NCBI GenBank assembly: GCA_023301405.1
Contig: JALZUX010000517.1
Coordinates: forward strand, 1-5,009
DNA length: 5,009 nt
Origin: Granulosicoccaceae bacterium
Lineage (GTDB): Bacteria; Pseudomonadota; Gammaproteobacteria; Granulosicoccales; Granulosicoccaceae
Direction of reading: 5' to 3'
Shown: positions 1-5,009 of the stretch, piece by piece
Layout: each line of letters begins with the position of its first letter
Numbering within the stretch: the stretch's first letter is position 1
Position numbers and translations under genes: made by a program
The notes under the pieces: model-generated
The model's database searches: none
What the model was told of the DNA's origin: nothing
What the model saw: only the letters and a program-made list of their open reading frames with translations

Positions 1-63
1 ATAGGCGATCGATAAGCCGACGACACCGCCACCGACTACAGCAAAATCAGATTCGCCGTTCAA
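1..63 (-). CDS. FAD-dependent oxidoreductase, N-terminal 21 codons (partial)
   Basis: The visible 21 residues contain a dinucleotide-binding (Rossmann) fingerprint, DFAVVGGGVVGLSIAY, with the GxGxxG glycines that bind the ADP part of FAD. This form is typical of the DAO-type flavoprotein oxidoreductases (glycine oxidase, D-amino-acid dehydrogenase and relatives) and also occurs in UbiH-type hydroxylases, so the substrate cannot be named. The rest of the gene lies beyond the left edge. The start is forced: reading upstream in frame there is a TAG at 73-75, and the only start codon between it and the fingerprint is TTG at 61-63. A weak AGG lies about 8 nt upstream of it. The left end of the repeat element begins only a few bases upstream of this start, so the original 5' end may have been altered by the insertion. 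The family call is solid; the exact enzyme is unknown. Confidence 0.75.
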   Translation of the reverse strand, partial: MNGESDFAVVGGGVVGLSIAY

Positions 64-152
64 CGCTGCTGCCTAGGAGCCTGTCCGGGAACTAGGGTCT
101 TGAGCTCCGGCGTGAGATTTTGAGTCAGATATTTCGATCGATAGAGGCGCAT

Positions 153-348
153 AGTCATTCTTCTTCAACGAAATCGATCGTAATAGCTGGCCAAAACACC
201 GCGCCCGCAGTAGATCATAGTTCTCGGGCAGCCACCTTGCAGTCATTCTTCTTTTGACGCAATTGATTGTAATAGCTGGCTGGAAGATCGCCTGCTGGAA
301 GATCGCTTGCACAGTAGGTCATTCATTCCCGGGCGGCCCTCTATTGCA
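153..348. repeat. imperfect tandem duplication, units 153-240 and 241-348
   Basis: Both units begin AGTCATTCTTCTT (153 and 241), continue through a similar stretch to an identical GTAATAGCTGGC (180-191 and 269-280), share a CAGTAG(A/G)TCAT segment, then a CGGGC(A/G)G segment, and finish with TTGCAGT. The second unit is longer by roughly 20 bases, mostly because of an internal 15-bp duplication. Point differences are scattered through the units, so the duplication is not recent. Read on the minus strand, each unit carries AAGAAGAATGACT, a purine-rich stretch followed by ATG, so small open frames arise, but they look like by-products of the repeat. Confidence 0.8.
280..309. repeat. 15-bp tandem repeat, two copies
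   Basis: CTGGAAGATCGCCTG (280-294) is followed directly by CTGGAAGATCGCTTG (295-309), with 14 of 15 positions identical. It lies only in the second unit of the larger tandem duplication and accounts for most of its extra length. Replication slippage is the simplest explanation. Confidence 0.85.
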
Positions 349-862
349 GTGCCTGGCTTTTTTCAGCAAGCAGGGTAAGTGACTCGCGTTGTGCCGCGGT
401 GGGGTTTAGGCTAAGGGCACGTCGGGCCAGTTGCAAAGCTGTACCGGGTTGATCTAAGGCCAGATGACTTTCGGCTAATGCTTCGAAGGTCAGCGGGTCT
501 TGTGGTGAGATTCGGATGGCTCGCTCCAGCAGGCCAATTGCCCGCGAGTGATTGTCGGCGGCAGCGGCCCTTGATGCCTGGTCACGCAGAGCAATGGCTG
601 CAGGAAGGCTTCGAGCAGCTTCGTTGGGGGTCGTTATTATGGTCGTGGGGCGAATCACTTCAGGTGGTGTTGCCGGGGGTAGTGTGGGCAGTAGTACGGG
701 TTCTTCCGGAAGTGTTGTCGGTACTTGTGCTGGCGGGCTTTGAGTTTGTGGTGGCTGGGCGTATTTGGTGCCGCAACCAGCCAGCGCGATCATGCTGAGT
801 AGGCCTACAACGCATGGTCGATATTTATTAGCGCAGTGCTGTATCAATGGTAGAGGTCCCAT
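341..862 (-). CDS. TPR-repeat outer-membrane lipoprotein, unknown role
   Basis: The 173-residue product begins with a lipoprotein signal: basic residues (K13, R15), a hydrophobic stretch VVGLLSMIALAGC, and a lipobox LAGC with the lipidated cysteine at residue 30. Residue 31 is Gly rather than Asp, which favours outer-membrane sorting. Residues 35-80 are a Pro/Thr/Gln-rich spacer. Residues about 90-123 and 124-157 form two tetratricopeptide repeats with the usual A-G/A-A-P pattern (helices around SRAIGLLERAIRISP and GTALQLARRALSLNP). TPRs bind other proteins, so a periplasmic scaffold or assembly role is likely, but the partner is unknown. The ATG at 860-862 lacks a clear ribosome site. The TTG at 845-847 (codon 6) has GGGA about 9 nt upstream and would give a more compact signal peptide, so it may be the true start. 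The stop codon lies inside the right end of the repeat element. Confidence 0.8.
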   Translation of the reverse strand: MGPLPLIQHCANKYRPCVVGLLSMIALAGCGTKYAQPPQTQSPPAQVPTTLPEEPVLLPTLPPATPPEVIRPTTIITTPNEAARSLPAAIALRDQASRAAAADNHSRAIGLLERAIRISPQDPLTFEALAESHLALDQPGTALQLARRALSLNPTAAQRESLTLLAEKSQALQ

Positions 863-1084
863 GGTTTATTATTCGTTGTCGCAGTTAGTGTAATAATAAC
901 TGATTTTCGCAAAAGTCGTGATTGCAGAGACGTATTGGTTTCTGGGTATTCGTGCCGGTTCAAACCCGTGGTCAAAGCAGATGCCTGCTTGTTGTAACTC
1001 AGTGTTATTAACCTTAACAATACTGCTTAATTAATGATGTATAACCTCCTGTAAAGCTAATCAGTTCAACTGAGAAAATAAAAT
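863..1084. other. intergenic spacer between divergent genes
   Basis: This spacer must hold the 5' regions of both the lipoprotein gene (leftward) and the GFA gene (rightward). It is AT-rich at both ends (863-905 and 1005-1084). I found no pair of -35/-10 hexamers with good spacing in either direction. A TATAAC at 1040-1045 could be a -10 element for the GFA gene, but the best upstream match (TTAACA, 1014-1019) is 20 bp away, which is too far for a normal sigma-70 promoter. No tRNA or recognisable riboswitch is present. Confidence 0.5.
1061..1073. promoter_or_regulatory. 13-bp perfect palindrome upstream of GFA gene
   Basis: TCAGTTCAACTGA is a perfect inverted repeat with 6-bp arms around one central base. 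It ends 11 bases before the ATG of the GFA gene and lies about 15 bases downstream of the possible TATAAC element, the place where a repressor site would block transcription. It could also simply fold as a small hairpin in the leader. Arms this short can arise by chance, so this is only a candidate operator. Confidence 0.25.
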
Positions 1085-1489
1085 ATGTCAATCACCGGCG
1101 AGTGTTTTTGTGGCGATATCAAGTATCAGGTCAATGGCGATCTTCATGAGGTTAAATCATGTCATTGTTCGCGATGCCGCAAAGCATTTAGTGCACAGGC
1201 GTCTGCTACAGCGTTAGTTAATCCTGATGAGTTCACTTGGCTATCAGGTGCTGAAAAGCTGACGTCATATGTTGGGGGGCATGGGTTTGGTTTTCAGTTC
1301 TGCAGTCAGTGTGGTTCCACACTGTGTACTGTCCTCAATGGCAAAATATTTCAGATTACATTGGGTTGCCTGAATGGTGACCCTGATTTAGAGATCGGCA
1401 CGCATATCTTTGTGGGATCAAAGGCGGCCTGGGAAAAAATGCCCCATGATGTGCTTACGTATGAGTGTGGGCCACCTGAACGATCTTGA
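1085..1489 (+). CDS. GFA/CENP-V domain zinc-binding protein
   Basis: The 134-residue product is a single GFA-type (glutathione-dependent formaldehyde-activating enzyme / CENP-V) domain. The zinc ligands of the family are present: C7 and C9 in GECFCG pair with C73 and C76 in FCSQCGS for the structural zinc, and C26, C28 and C31 in CHCSRCRK form the second, catalytic-type site. The founding member was proposed to join formaldehyde to glutathione, but most short family members have no proven substrate, so a thiol- or aldehyde-related role is only a family inference. The length is normal for the short members. The ATG start is clear from the domain, although the ribosome site is weak (TGAGA about 10 nt upstream). 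The gene stands alone on the plus strand, divergent from the lipoprotein gene and convergent with the GH12-like gene. Its last codons form one arm of a hairpin. Confidence 0.9.
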   Translation: MSITGECFCGDIKYQVNGDLHEVKSCHCSRCRKAFSAQASATALVNPDEFTWLSGAEKLTSYVGGHGFGFQFCSQCGSTLCTVLNGKIFQITLGCLNGDPDLEIGTHIFVGSKAAWEKMPHDVLTYECGPPERS

Positions 1490-1528
1490 CATCAAATTGT
1501 TTTCTATTGTTTCAGGTGGCTTGGCCCG
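1469..1528. terminator. stem-loop between convergent genes, terminator-like without T run
   Basis: GCCACCTGAA (1471-1480) pairs perfectly with TTCAGGTGGC (1511-1520). The stem can continue, with a two-base bulge, by pairing GGG at 1469-1471 with CCC at 1526-1528. The 30-nt loop contains the GFA stop codon and a short direct repeat (ATTGTTT twice, 1497-1515). The left arm is coding sequence of the GFA gene. Neither strand has the run of T expected of an intrinsic terminator, so its function may instead be 3'-end protection of the mRNA or bidirectional pausing between the two converging genes. Confidence 0.4.
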
Positions 1529-1583
1529 TTATGGTCTGTTAAGCGTAGAGGTTTTGAGTGTTAAGTGACTTGTCGCGATTTTG

Positions 1584-2957
1584 TTATTTAAAGACACCCT
1601 TCAGTAGCCCGATAAGCCCGCTTGATTCTTGTTCATTGTTTGGGCTTGTACTTGTCGTGCTTTGGGATTGACTGTTGGCCGGGTCTGCATAAGCAGCATC
1701 TGCGGGGTCTAAAGAAACGCTAGCCTGTTGGGAGTCAGAAGGTGTGTTGTTGGTGCCTTTGTTAGCAACGCTGCGTTGCTGCAAGTTAAGTTGCGCAGAT
1801 TCTTCATCACCCCACCCGAATGTACCGTGATTTTCTACGTCTACGCGCAAGGTTGGCCAGTTTACAATGCCTTCCTGACCGTTGGGGTCTGACCACCATA
1901 TTTCGTTGCCGATGTGTAAACCGGATAACACCATTTGATTGTCGGGCCAGCGTGGGGCAGGGTAGCCGCGTGGGTCTGCTTTGGCCATCATTTCACCGGC
2001 TTGGCTGTTGCCTTCAAGCAGTGGTCGTAATTTGCTTTGCGCCCAATCCATCACGCTGTTGATCGATAAGCTAGTGATAGGGCCGTTGACAGGAATCAAT
2101 GCAATGTAGCGAAAATAATTACCACCACCGGTTTCGATTTTTAGAATGACATGAAAATCTTGTCCGGAGATGTTGGTCTTGCCAATTACTTTGCCGCCAG
2201 CCCAGGCGCCGTCGGGGCGATCAGTGTTGCCGTTTTTCTGGTCGGGCATTTGAAACCAGACATTGATATTGTAAGCCTTGGTGCGATTGCTGTTTATCGC
2301 ATTAATACCACCGACTAAAGACGAGTGTGAAGCTGTTTGCGGGTTGTCGATATCATGAAGATACATATCAAGAAATGTATTAACCGTTGGATTGCCCGAG
2401 TAAGAGGTAACCACTGATACATTGGTCTGTGGCAGGTCTGCCAGCTTGCAGGGAAATCCGGTTTGTTTTTGCGCGGGCTTCATGTCAAAGATAGGCGTCT
2501 GCATGCCTTCACCTTTCATGCGAAACTCACCGTCCAGACCCGATACAGGGTTGAGCTTGCCATTGGTTTCCCAGCGTCCGCCCATGGTGCCGAGAACAGC
2601 ACATGGAAACGCCTTAACCCGGTATTGATCGTCATTTATGCAGCGAAACTTCATGTAGGAGTTGTTGCTGTCAAGATGCCACTCAATGTAGCTATCGAGA
2701 GGAATCTGGTATGAGTAACCATAGGCGTTGGTCAGAAACAGTAGCCCGTTAACTTCGCGTTTAGCAAATGCACCAGACGGCGCTGTGTCGCTTTGTTTTG
2801 GCTCGCCGCGCAGAAATACTTTGGCACGTTTGATGGCGGTCATTCCCTTACTTAACTGGCGTGTCGCAGGGCTGATAAAGGTGCTGGCCAGTGTGTGAGA
2901 AAAAGGTGCGGCGGCGGCAAGTGCCAGCGCTGCACGTATTGTATTTCGTCGATTCAT
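1584..2957 (-). CDS. Tat-exported GH12-like (cellulase/xyloglucanase fold) protein
   Basis: The ATG at 2955-2957 gives 457 residues and starts directly with a twin-arginine signal (MNRRNTIRAALALAAAAPF), with likely cleavage after TLA near residue 24. An upstream in-frame TTG at 2979-2981 is less likely. Residues about 70-376 match the layout of GH12 endoglucanases: NGLLFLTNAYG near the N-terminus, VKAFPCAVLG (114-123), FLDMYLHD (195-202), YNINVWF (229-235), a VIGKTNISGQDFHV strand pair (257-270), and GNEIWW (350-355) followed by a last strand. GH12 enzymes cleave beta-1,4-glucans with two glutamates. Here the acid/base Glu is present (E352), but the position matching the nucleophile is Asn (N230). 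Residues about 127-168 look like an insertion. The tail from about residue 385 is Ser/Asn/Gln-rich and ends in a short amphipathic segment (GLIGLLKGVFK). The family call rests on remembered motifs, and activity is uncertain. Confidence 0.65.
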   Translation of the reverse strand: MNRRNTIRAALALAAAAPFSHTLASTFISPATRQLSKGMTAIKRAKVFLRGEPKQSDTAPSGAFAKREVNGLLFLTNAYGYSYQIPLDSYIEWHLDSNNSYMKFRCINDDQYRVKAFPCAVLGTMGGRWETNGKLNPVSGLDGEFRMKGEGMQTPIFDMKPAQKQTGFPCKLADLPQTNVSVVTSYSGNPTVNTFLDMYLHDIDNPQTASHSSLVGGINAINSNRTKAYNINVWFQMPDQKNGNTDRPDGAWAGGKVIGKTNISGQDFHVILKIETGGGNYFRYIALIPVNGPITSLSINSVMDWAQSKLRPLLEGNSQAGEMMAKADPRGYPAPRWPDNQMVLSGLHIGNEIWWSDPNGQEGIVNWPTLRVDVENHGTFGWGDEESAQLNLQQRSVANKGTNNTPSDSQQASVSLDPADAAYADPANSQSQSTTSTSPNNEQESSGLIGLLKGVFK

Positions 2958-3016
2958 AACAACACCGAAAGTAAGAGGCAATGGGTGGACCAGAGTTTTG
3001 GAGCCAGGTTCGGCAG

Positions 3017-3045
3017 TGTATACAGTTAGTAACTATCCACAGCAA
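3017..3045 (-). promoter_or_regulatory. candidate sigma-70 promoter of the GH12-like gene
   Basis: On the minus strand, TTGCTG (3040-3045) and TATACA (3017-3022) are separated by exactly 17 bp. The -10 matches 4 of 6 consensus positions and the -35 matches 3 of 6. Transcription would start near 3010, leaving a leader of about 50 nt before the ATG at 2957. No strong ribosome site is seen in that leader. The -10 lies in the palindrome TGTATACA (3017-3024). Confidence 0.35.
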
Positions 3046-3054
3046 CGCGAATGG

Positions 3055-3091
3055 TTGATCAAGGTTCGCTATGTGCAGCGAACCAGATCAA
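3055..3091. terminator. long hairpin just after the 3099 stop codon
   Basis: GGTTCGCT (3063-3070) and AGCGAACC (3077-3084) form a perfect 8-bp stem around a 6-nt loop. The stem extends past a small internal loop through TTGATC (3055-3060) pairing with GATCAA (3086-3091), for 14 base pairs in total. It begins 7 nt downstream of the stop codon of the large minus-strand gene, the usual place for a transcript end. There is no T run after it on the minus strand, so it is either a factor-assisted terminator or an mRNA 3'-end stabiliser. It separates the large gene from the promoter-like site of the GH12-like gene. Confidence 0.5.
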
Positions 3092-3098
3092 TAATGCG

Positions 3099-5009
3099 TT
3101 ACCACTGTATTTTTTGCCACGCGCCGTTTTGCTGATCTGTGCTCAAAGTAACGCCGTTCCATTTTCCCGCAGAATAATAGCTGCCGTCTGAGCGTTGGTT
3201 GAACATGGAAACGCTGAGTCTTGCGGTGGCCGAGTTGGCTGCTGTGTTGATGTCGTCGATGGCGACATCCAGTCGGTCATACCGTTGAAACATTTTTCGC
3301 AAAAACTCTGTTCGTTCAGCAGGCAGCGAGTTGCTGATGTTTAATACCTCGCCTAGGTTTTTGGCTTCGATCGCAACTCGTAGTTGATTGAGGTGTCGAG
3401 CGGTTGCATCATTGCCGTCAATAAAACTGCGGCGTGGTGCTGACGGTAGCGGCTCAGGTTCGTTGTTCACCACGGCAATATTTTGATCAACGTTGGATGT
3501 GAAGTCTGTTTCTAATGGTGTGGTCGCGCCGCTACGGATTTCCCGTGATGGCTCTTGAAAGTTGTTTTCTCTGGGCGCTGGCAGCGTTGTCGGGGCTATC
3601 GGTAGCACGGTTGCATCAGGTACGGTTCCTGATGAAGTGTTATCGATATCGGCAGTCGAAAGTGCAACCTCTGGGATTTCAGTGGTATTGGGCGCAAAGA
3701 GTGGTTCGTCTTGGTTTTGCTCTGCACTCACACGCGCTTGATTGTCGGCAATCGAGCTTGGGATGTTTTGATCTTGAGTGGTTAGTGTTTCCACGGCGGG
3801 TTGACTGTTAACACCATTTTTACCGTTTTTTATTTGTTCTTGGAGAGAGCTGGACAGGTTGGCGTCAGCCAGGTATTTATCCGTTTCGTTGAATAGTTCT
3901 TCGGCTTCAATGAATTTTTGTTCGCCAATCAGCTGCTCTATGGTCGCGACTTTTTCGTTTACCCATGGGGACGGAGACTGATCGATGCCAACGGCGCCAG
4001 ATGTTGTTGTTTGTGACGATAGGGGTTGGTTGGCAGGGCCGGGAAGCCCTTCGATCTGCAATCCCCGGGCGTTTGCCTGTGAAAGTATTCTGTTTGCCTC
4101 GTTGAGATCATTGGCGTCAATGTTTTCTATGATCTGATTTTTAACCGCTGATTGAATGTTGGCGATGCCATCGATTGCTTGCTGGTTATCAGGTTCGCCT
4201 GAAAGAATCAGTTGGTAGTAATCAAACGCCGACTGACCGGTAGGAAAGATCAGTGCCCCGTCTGATATTTGCAATTGTGCGTTATCTAAAGCTGTGGCGA
4301 CGGTCATTTCCGGTACATCTTTGCTCGGAAGTTTAAATAAGTCAGGTTTGTTCACATAAAGTACAGGCCCACCAACAACGGCGATGAGTCCGGCGGCAGG
4401 TAATAGCCAGCGCCACTTAGATGGTGGTGTGGGGTGCTCGTAGTCCCAGTCTGTTTCATCGAACTGTATTTCGTTGCGAATCGGCGCTTGTCTGATTGGC
4501 TCTCTTGTCTTGCGAGGGGGTTGACGGTACTCGGAGTTTCGCTGTGGCGTTGCCTCGGAAGCTGGCGCTTTGTTGTTAAAGCGACCGGGTGCCGCATTGT
4601 TGTTGGCGTTTACCGCCCCATAGGGAGGCGGGAAACGATCGTCATCTGCTGCTGTTGGGGTAGACGCTGATGCTGCAGGGTTTCGTTTTACAATATCCCG
4701 GCGCAGTACGTTTCTGAGTTCCTGGGTATGGGTAGTTTGGCCTGGGTTATTAGCCATATTACTCAGCGTATTGTTTAGCGTCTGATTGTGCGGTGTTGTA
4801 GCGTCTAGTGCTGATTCGGGTGAGGCAGGGCGGGCGGTTTGCGGTTCTATGGTATTTCTATTTGCCGCCTGCGTTGTGCCTCGGTTGGCTATTGCAGGGT
4901 TACTGGCAAAAGGACTGGTTGGGGTTGCAGTTGCGCGCACTTGATCCTGGTTGTTCGGTGGTATTCGGGTGGGTTCAGCCGTTGGTTGAAAGTCTGTTGT
5001 GTTGTCGGG
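3099..5009 (-). CDS. membrane-anchored TPR-like repeat protein, 5' end outside window (possible Ser/Thr kinase C-terminal part)
   Basis: The frame is open from the right edge to the stop at 3099-3101, giving 636 visible residues. A GTG at 4938-4940 could start it, but the 23 codons upstream contain no stop and have the same Pro/Thr/Asn/Gln composition, so the gene probably begins further right. Numbering from the edge, residues 1 to about 195 are disordered and low in complexity. One membrane helix follows (WLLPAAGLIAVVGGPVLYV, about 201-219, DNA about 4353-4415), preceded by basic residues, so the C-terminal part should be periplasmic. Residues about 237-316 and 350-396 are helical TPR-like repeats (SAFDYYQLILSGEPDNQQA and IEAEELFNETDKYL). 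A disordered linker covers about 397-523. The final 110 residues form a small alpha/beta domain ending in GAWQKIQW. The layout recalls the post-membrane half of some gammaproteobacterial Ser/Thr kinases, but no kinase domain is visible. This is an inference from architecture. Confidence 0.8.
   Translation of the reverse strand, partial: PDNTTDFQPTAEPTRIPPNNQDQVRATATPTSPFASNPAIANRGTTQAANRNTIEPQTARPASPESALDATTPHNQTLNNTLSNMANNPGQTTHTQELRNVLRRDIVKRNPAASASTPTAADDDRFPPPYGAVNANNNAAPGRFNNKAPASEATPQRNSEYRQPPRKTREPIRQAPIRNEIQFDETDWDYEHPTPPSKWRWLLPAAGLIAVVGGPVLYVNKPDLFKLPSKDVPEMTVATALDNAQLQISDGALIFPTGQSAFDYYQLILSGEPDNQQAIDGIANIQSAVKNQIIENIDANDLNEANRILSQANARGLQIEGLPGPANQPLSSQTTTSGAVGIDQSPSPWVNEKVATIEQLIGEQKFIEAEELFNETDKYLADANLSSSLQEQIKNGKNGVNSQPAVETLTTQDQNIPSSIADNQARVSAEQNQDEPLFAPNTTEIPEVALSTADIDNTSSGTVPDATVLPIAPTTLPAPRENNFQEPSREIRSGATTPLETDFTSNVDQNIAVVNNEPEPLPSAPRRSFIDGNDATARHLNQLRVAIEAKNLGEVLNISNSLPAERTEFLRKMFQRYDRLDVAIDDINTAANSATARLSVSMFNQRSDGSYYSAGKWNGVTLSTDQQNGAWQKIQW

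Larger units (their letters stand above)
70..348. mobile_element. possible MITE-like element with diverged inverted ends
   Basis: This gene-free stretch has related sequences at its ends in inverted orientation. The reverse complement of 75-91 reads TTCCCGGACAGGCTCCT. It matches 221-237 (TTCTCGGGCAGCCACCT) at 13 of 17 positions and 326-342 (TTCCCGGGCGGCCCTCT) at 12 of 17. The right end is thus present twice because the inside is tandemly duplicated. No transposase is encoded and no target-site duplication was recognised. This fits a degenerate non-autonomous insertion or an extragenic repeat family, but other copies in the genome would be needed to prove mobility. The right end overlaps the last codons of the neighbouring lipoprotein gene and the left end abuts the start of the oxidoreductase gene. 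Confidence 0.35.

Noticed and set aside
60..158. A 32-codon minus-strand frame starting ATG at 156-158 with a purine-rich stretch upstream
   Set aside because: It lies within the element, is very short and has no supporting evidence. It is noted only for its overlap with the oxidoreductase start.
73..312. A 79-codon minus-strand open frame within the repeat region
   Set aside because: It runs across the tandem repeat, starts inside the 15-bp duplication (giving a repeated QAIFQ at its N-terminus), and has no recognisable domain. It looks like a by-product of the repeat.
478..798. Plus-strand open frames across the lipoprotein gene
   Set aside because: They lie opposite a clear lipobox/TPR coding frame and show no domain or ribosome site.
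952..972. A tRNA T-arm-like sequence (GCCGGTTCAAACCCG)
   Set aside because: Only about three stem pairs form and there is no matching acceptor, D or anticodon arm around it.
1043..1050. A perfect ribosome-binding sequence on the minus strand (AGGAGGTT)
   Set aside because: No start codon with an open frame follows at a usable distance; in-frame stops occur at once.
2848..3045. A 65-codon minus-strand frame overlapping the start of the GH12-like gene
   Set aside because: It is out of frame with the Tat signal, covers the promoter-like site and has no recognisable features.
3515..3811. Plus-strand open frame across the large membrane-protein gene
   Set aside because: It is antisense to a low-complexity linker, with no recognisable product and biased composition explained by the opposite strand.

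Overview
The window looks like chromosomal DNA of a Gram-negative bacterium, most likely a gammaproteobacterium. A lipobox lipoprotein, a twin-arginine (Tat) export signal and a single-pass protein with a large periplasmic part all imply an inner membrane and a periplasm. Base composition is intermediate. No rRNA, tRNA, CRISPR array or transposase gene was found. The species cannot be named from sequence alone.

Left to right, positions 1-63 hold the first 21 codons of a minus-strand FAD-dependent oxidoreductase that runs off the left edge. Positions 64-340 hold no convincing gene but carry a repeat cluster: an imperfect tandem duplication (unit about 88-108 bp), a nested 15-bp tandem repeat, and diverged inverted ends resembling a small non-autonomous (MITE-like) element. 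The cluster runs into the end of the next gene, a minus-strand TPR lipoprotein (341-862). A 222-bp spacer (863-1084) separates that gene from a divergent plus-strand GFA/CENP-V-type zinc protein (1085-1489). The GFA gene converges on a minus-strand Tat-exported protein (1584-2957) that resembles glycoside hydrolase family 12 (GH12). Its promoter-like sequence and a long hairpin lie in 2958-3098. From 3099 to the right edge runs a minus-strand ORF, still open at the edge, for a protein with a long disordered N-terminal part, one membrane segment, TPR-like periplasmic repeats and a small C-terminal domain.

The genes do not form an obvious pathway. Four of the five are on the minus strand, but the spacers and hairpins between them argue for separate transcription units. 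Three products (lipoprotein, GH12-like protein, membrane-anchored repeat protein) are predicted to act in the envelope.

The points most worth following are: the GH12-like protein, whose position aligned with the catalytic nucleophile is Asn while the acid/base Glu is kept; the repeat element wedged between a forced TTG start and a lipoprotein stop codon; and the large membrane protein, which may be the C-terminal half of a Ser/Thr kinase whose start lies outside the window. No complete new multi-gene system is evident.
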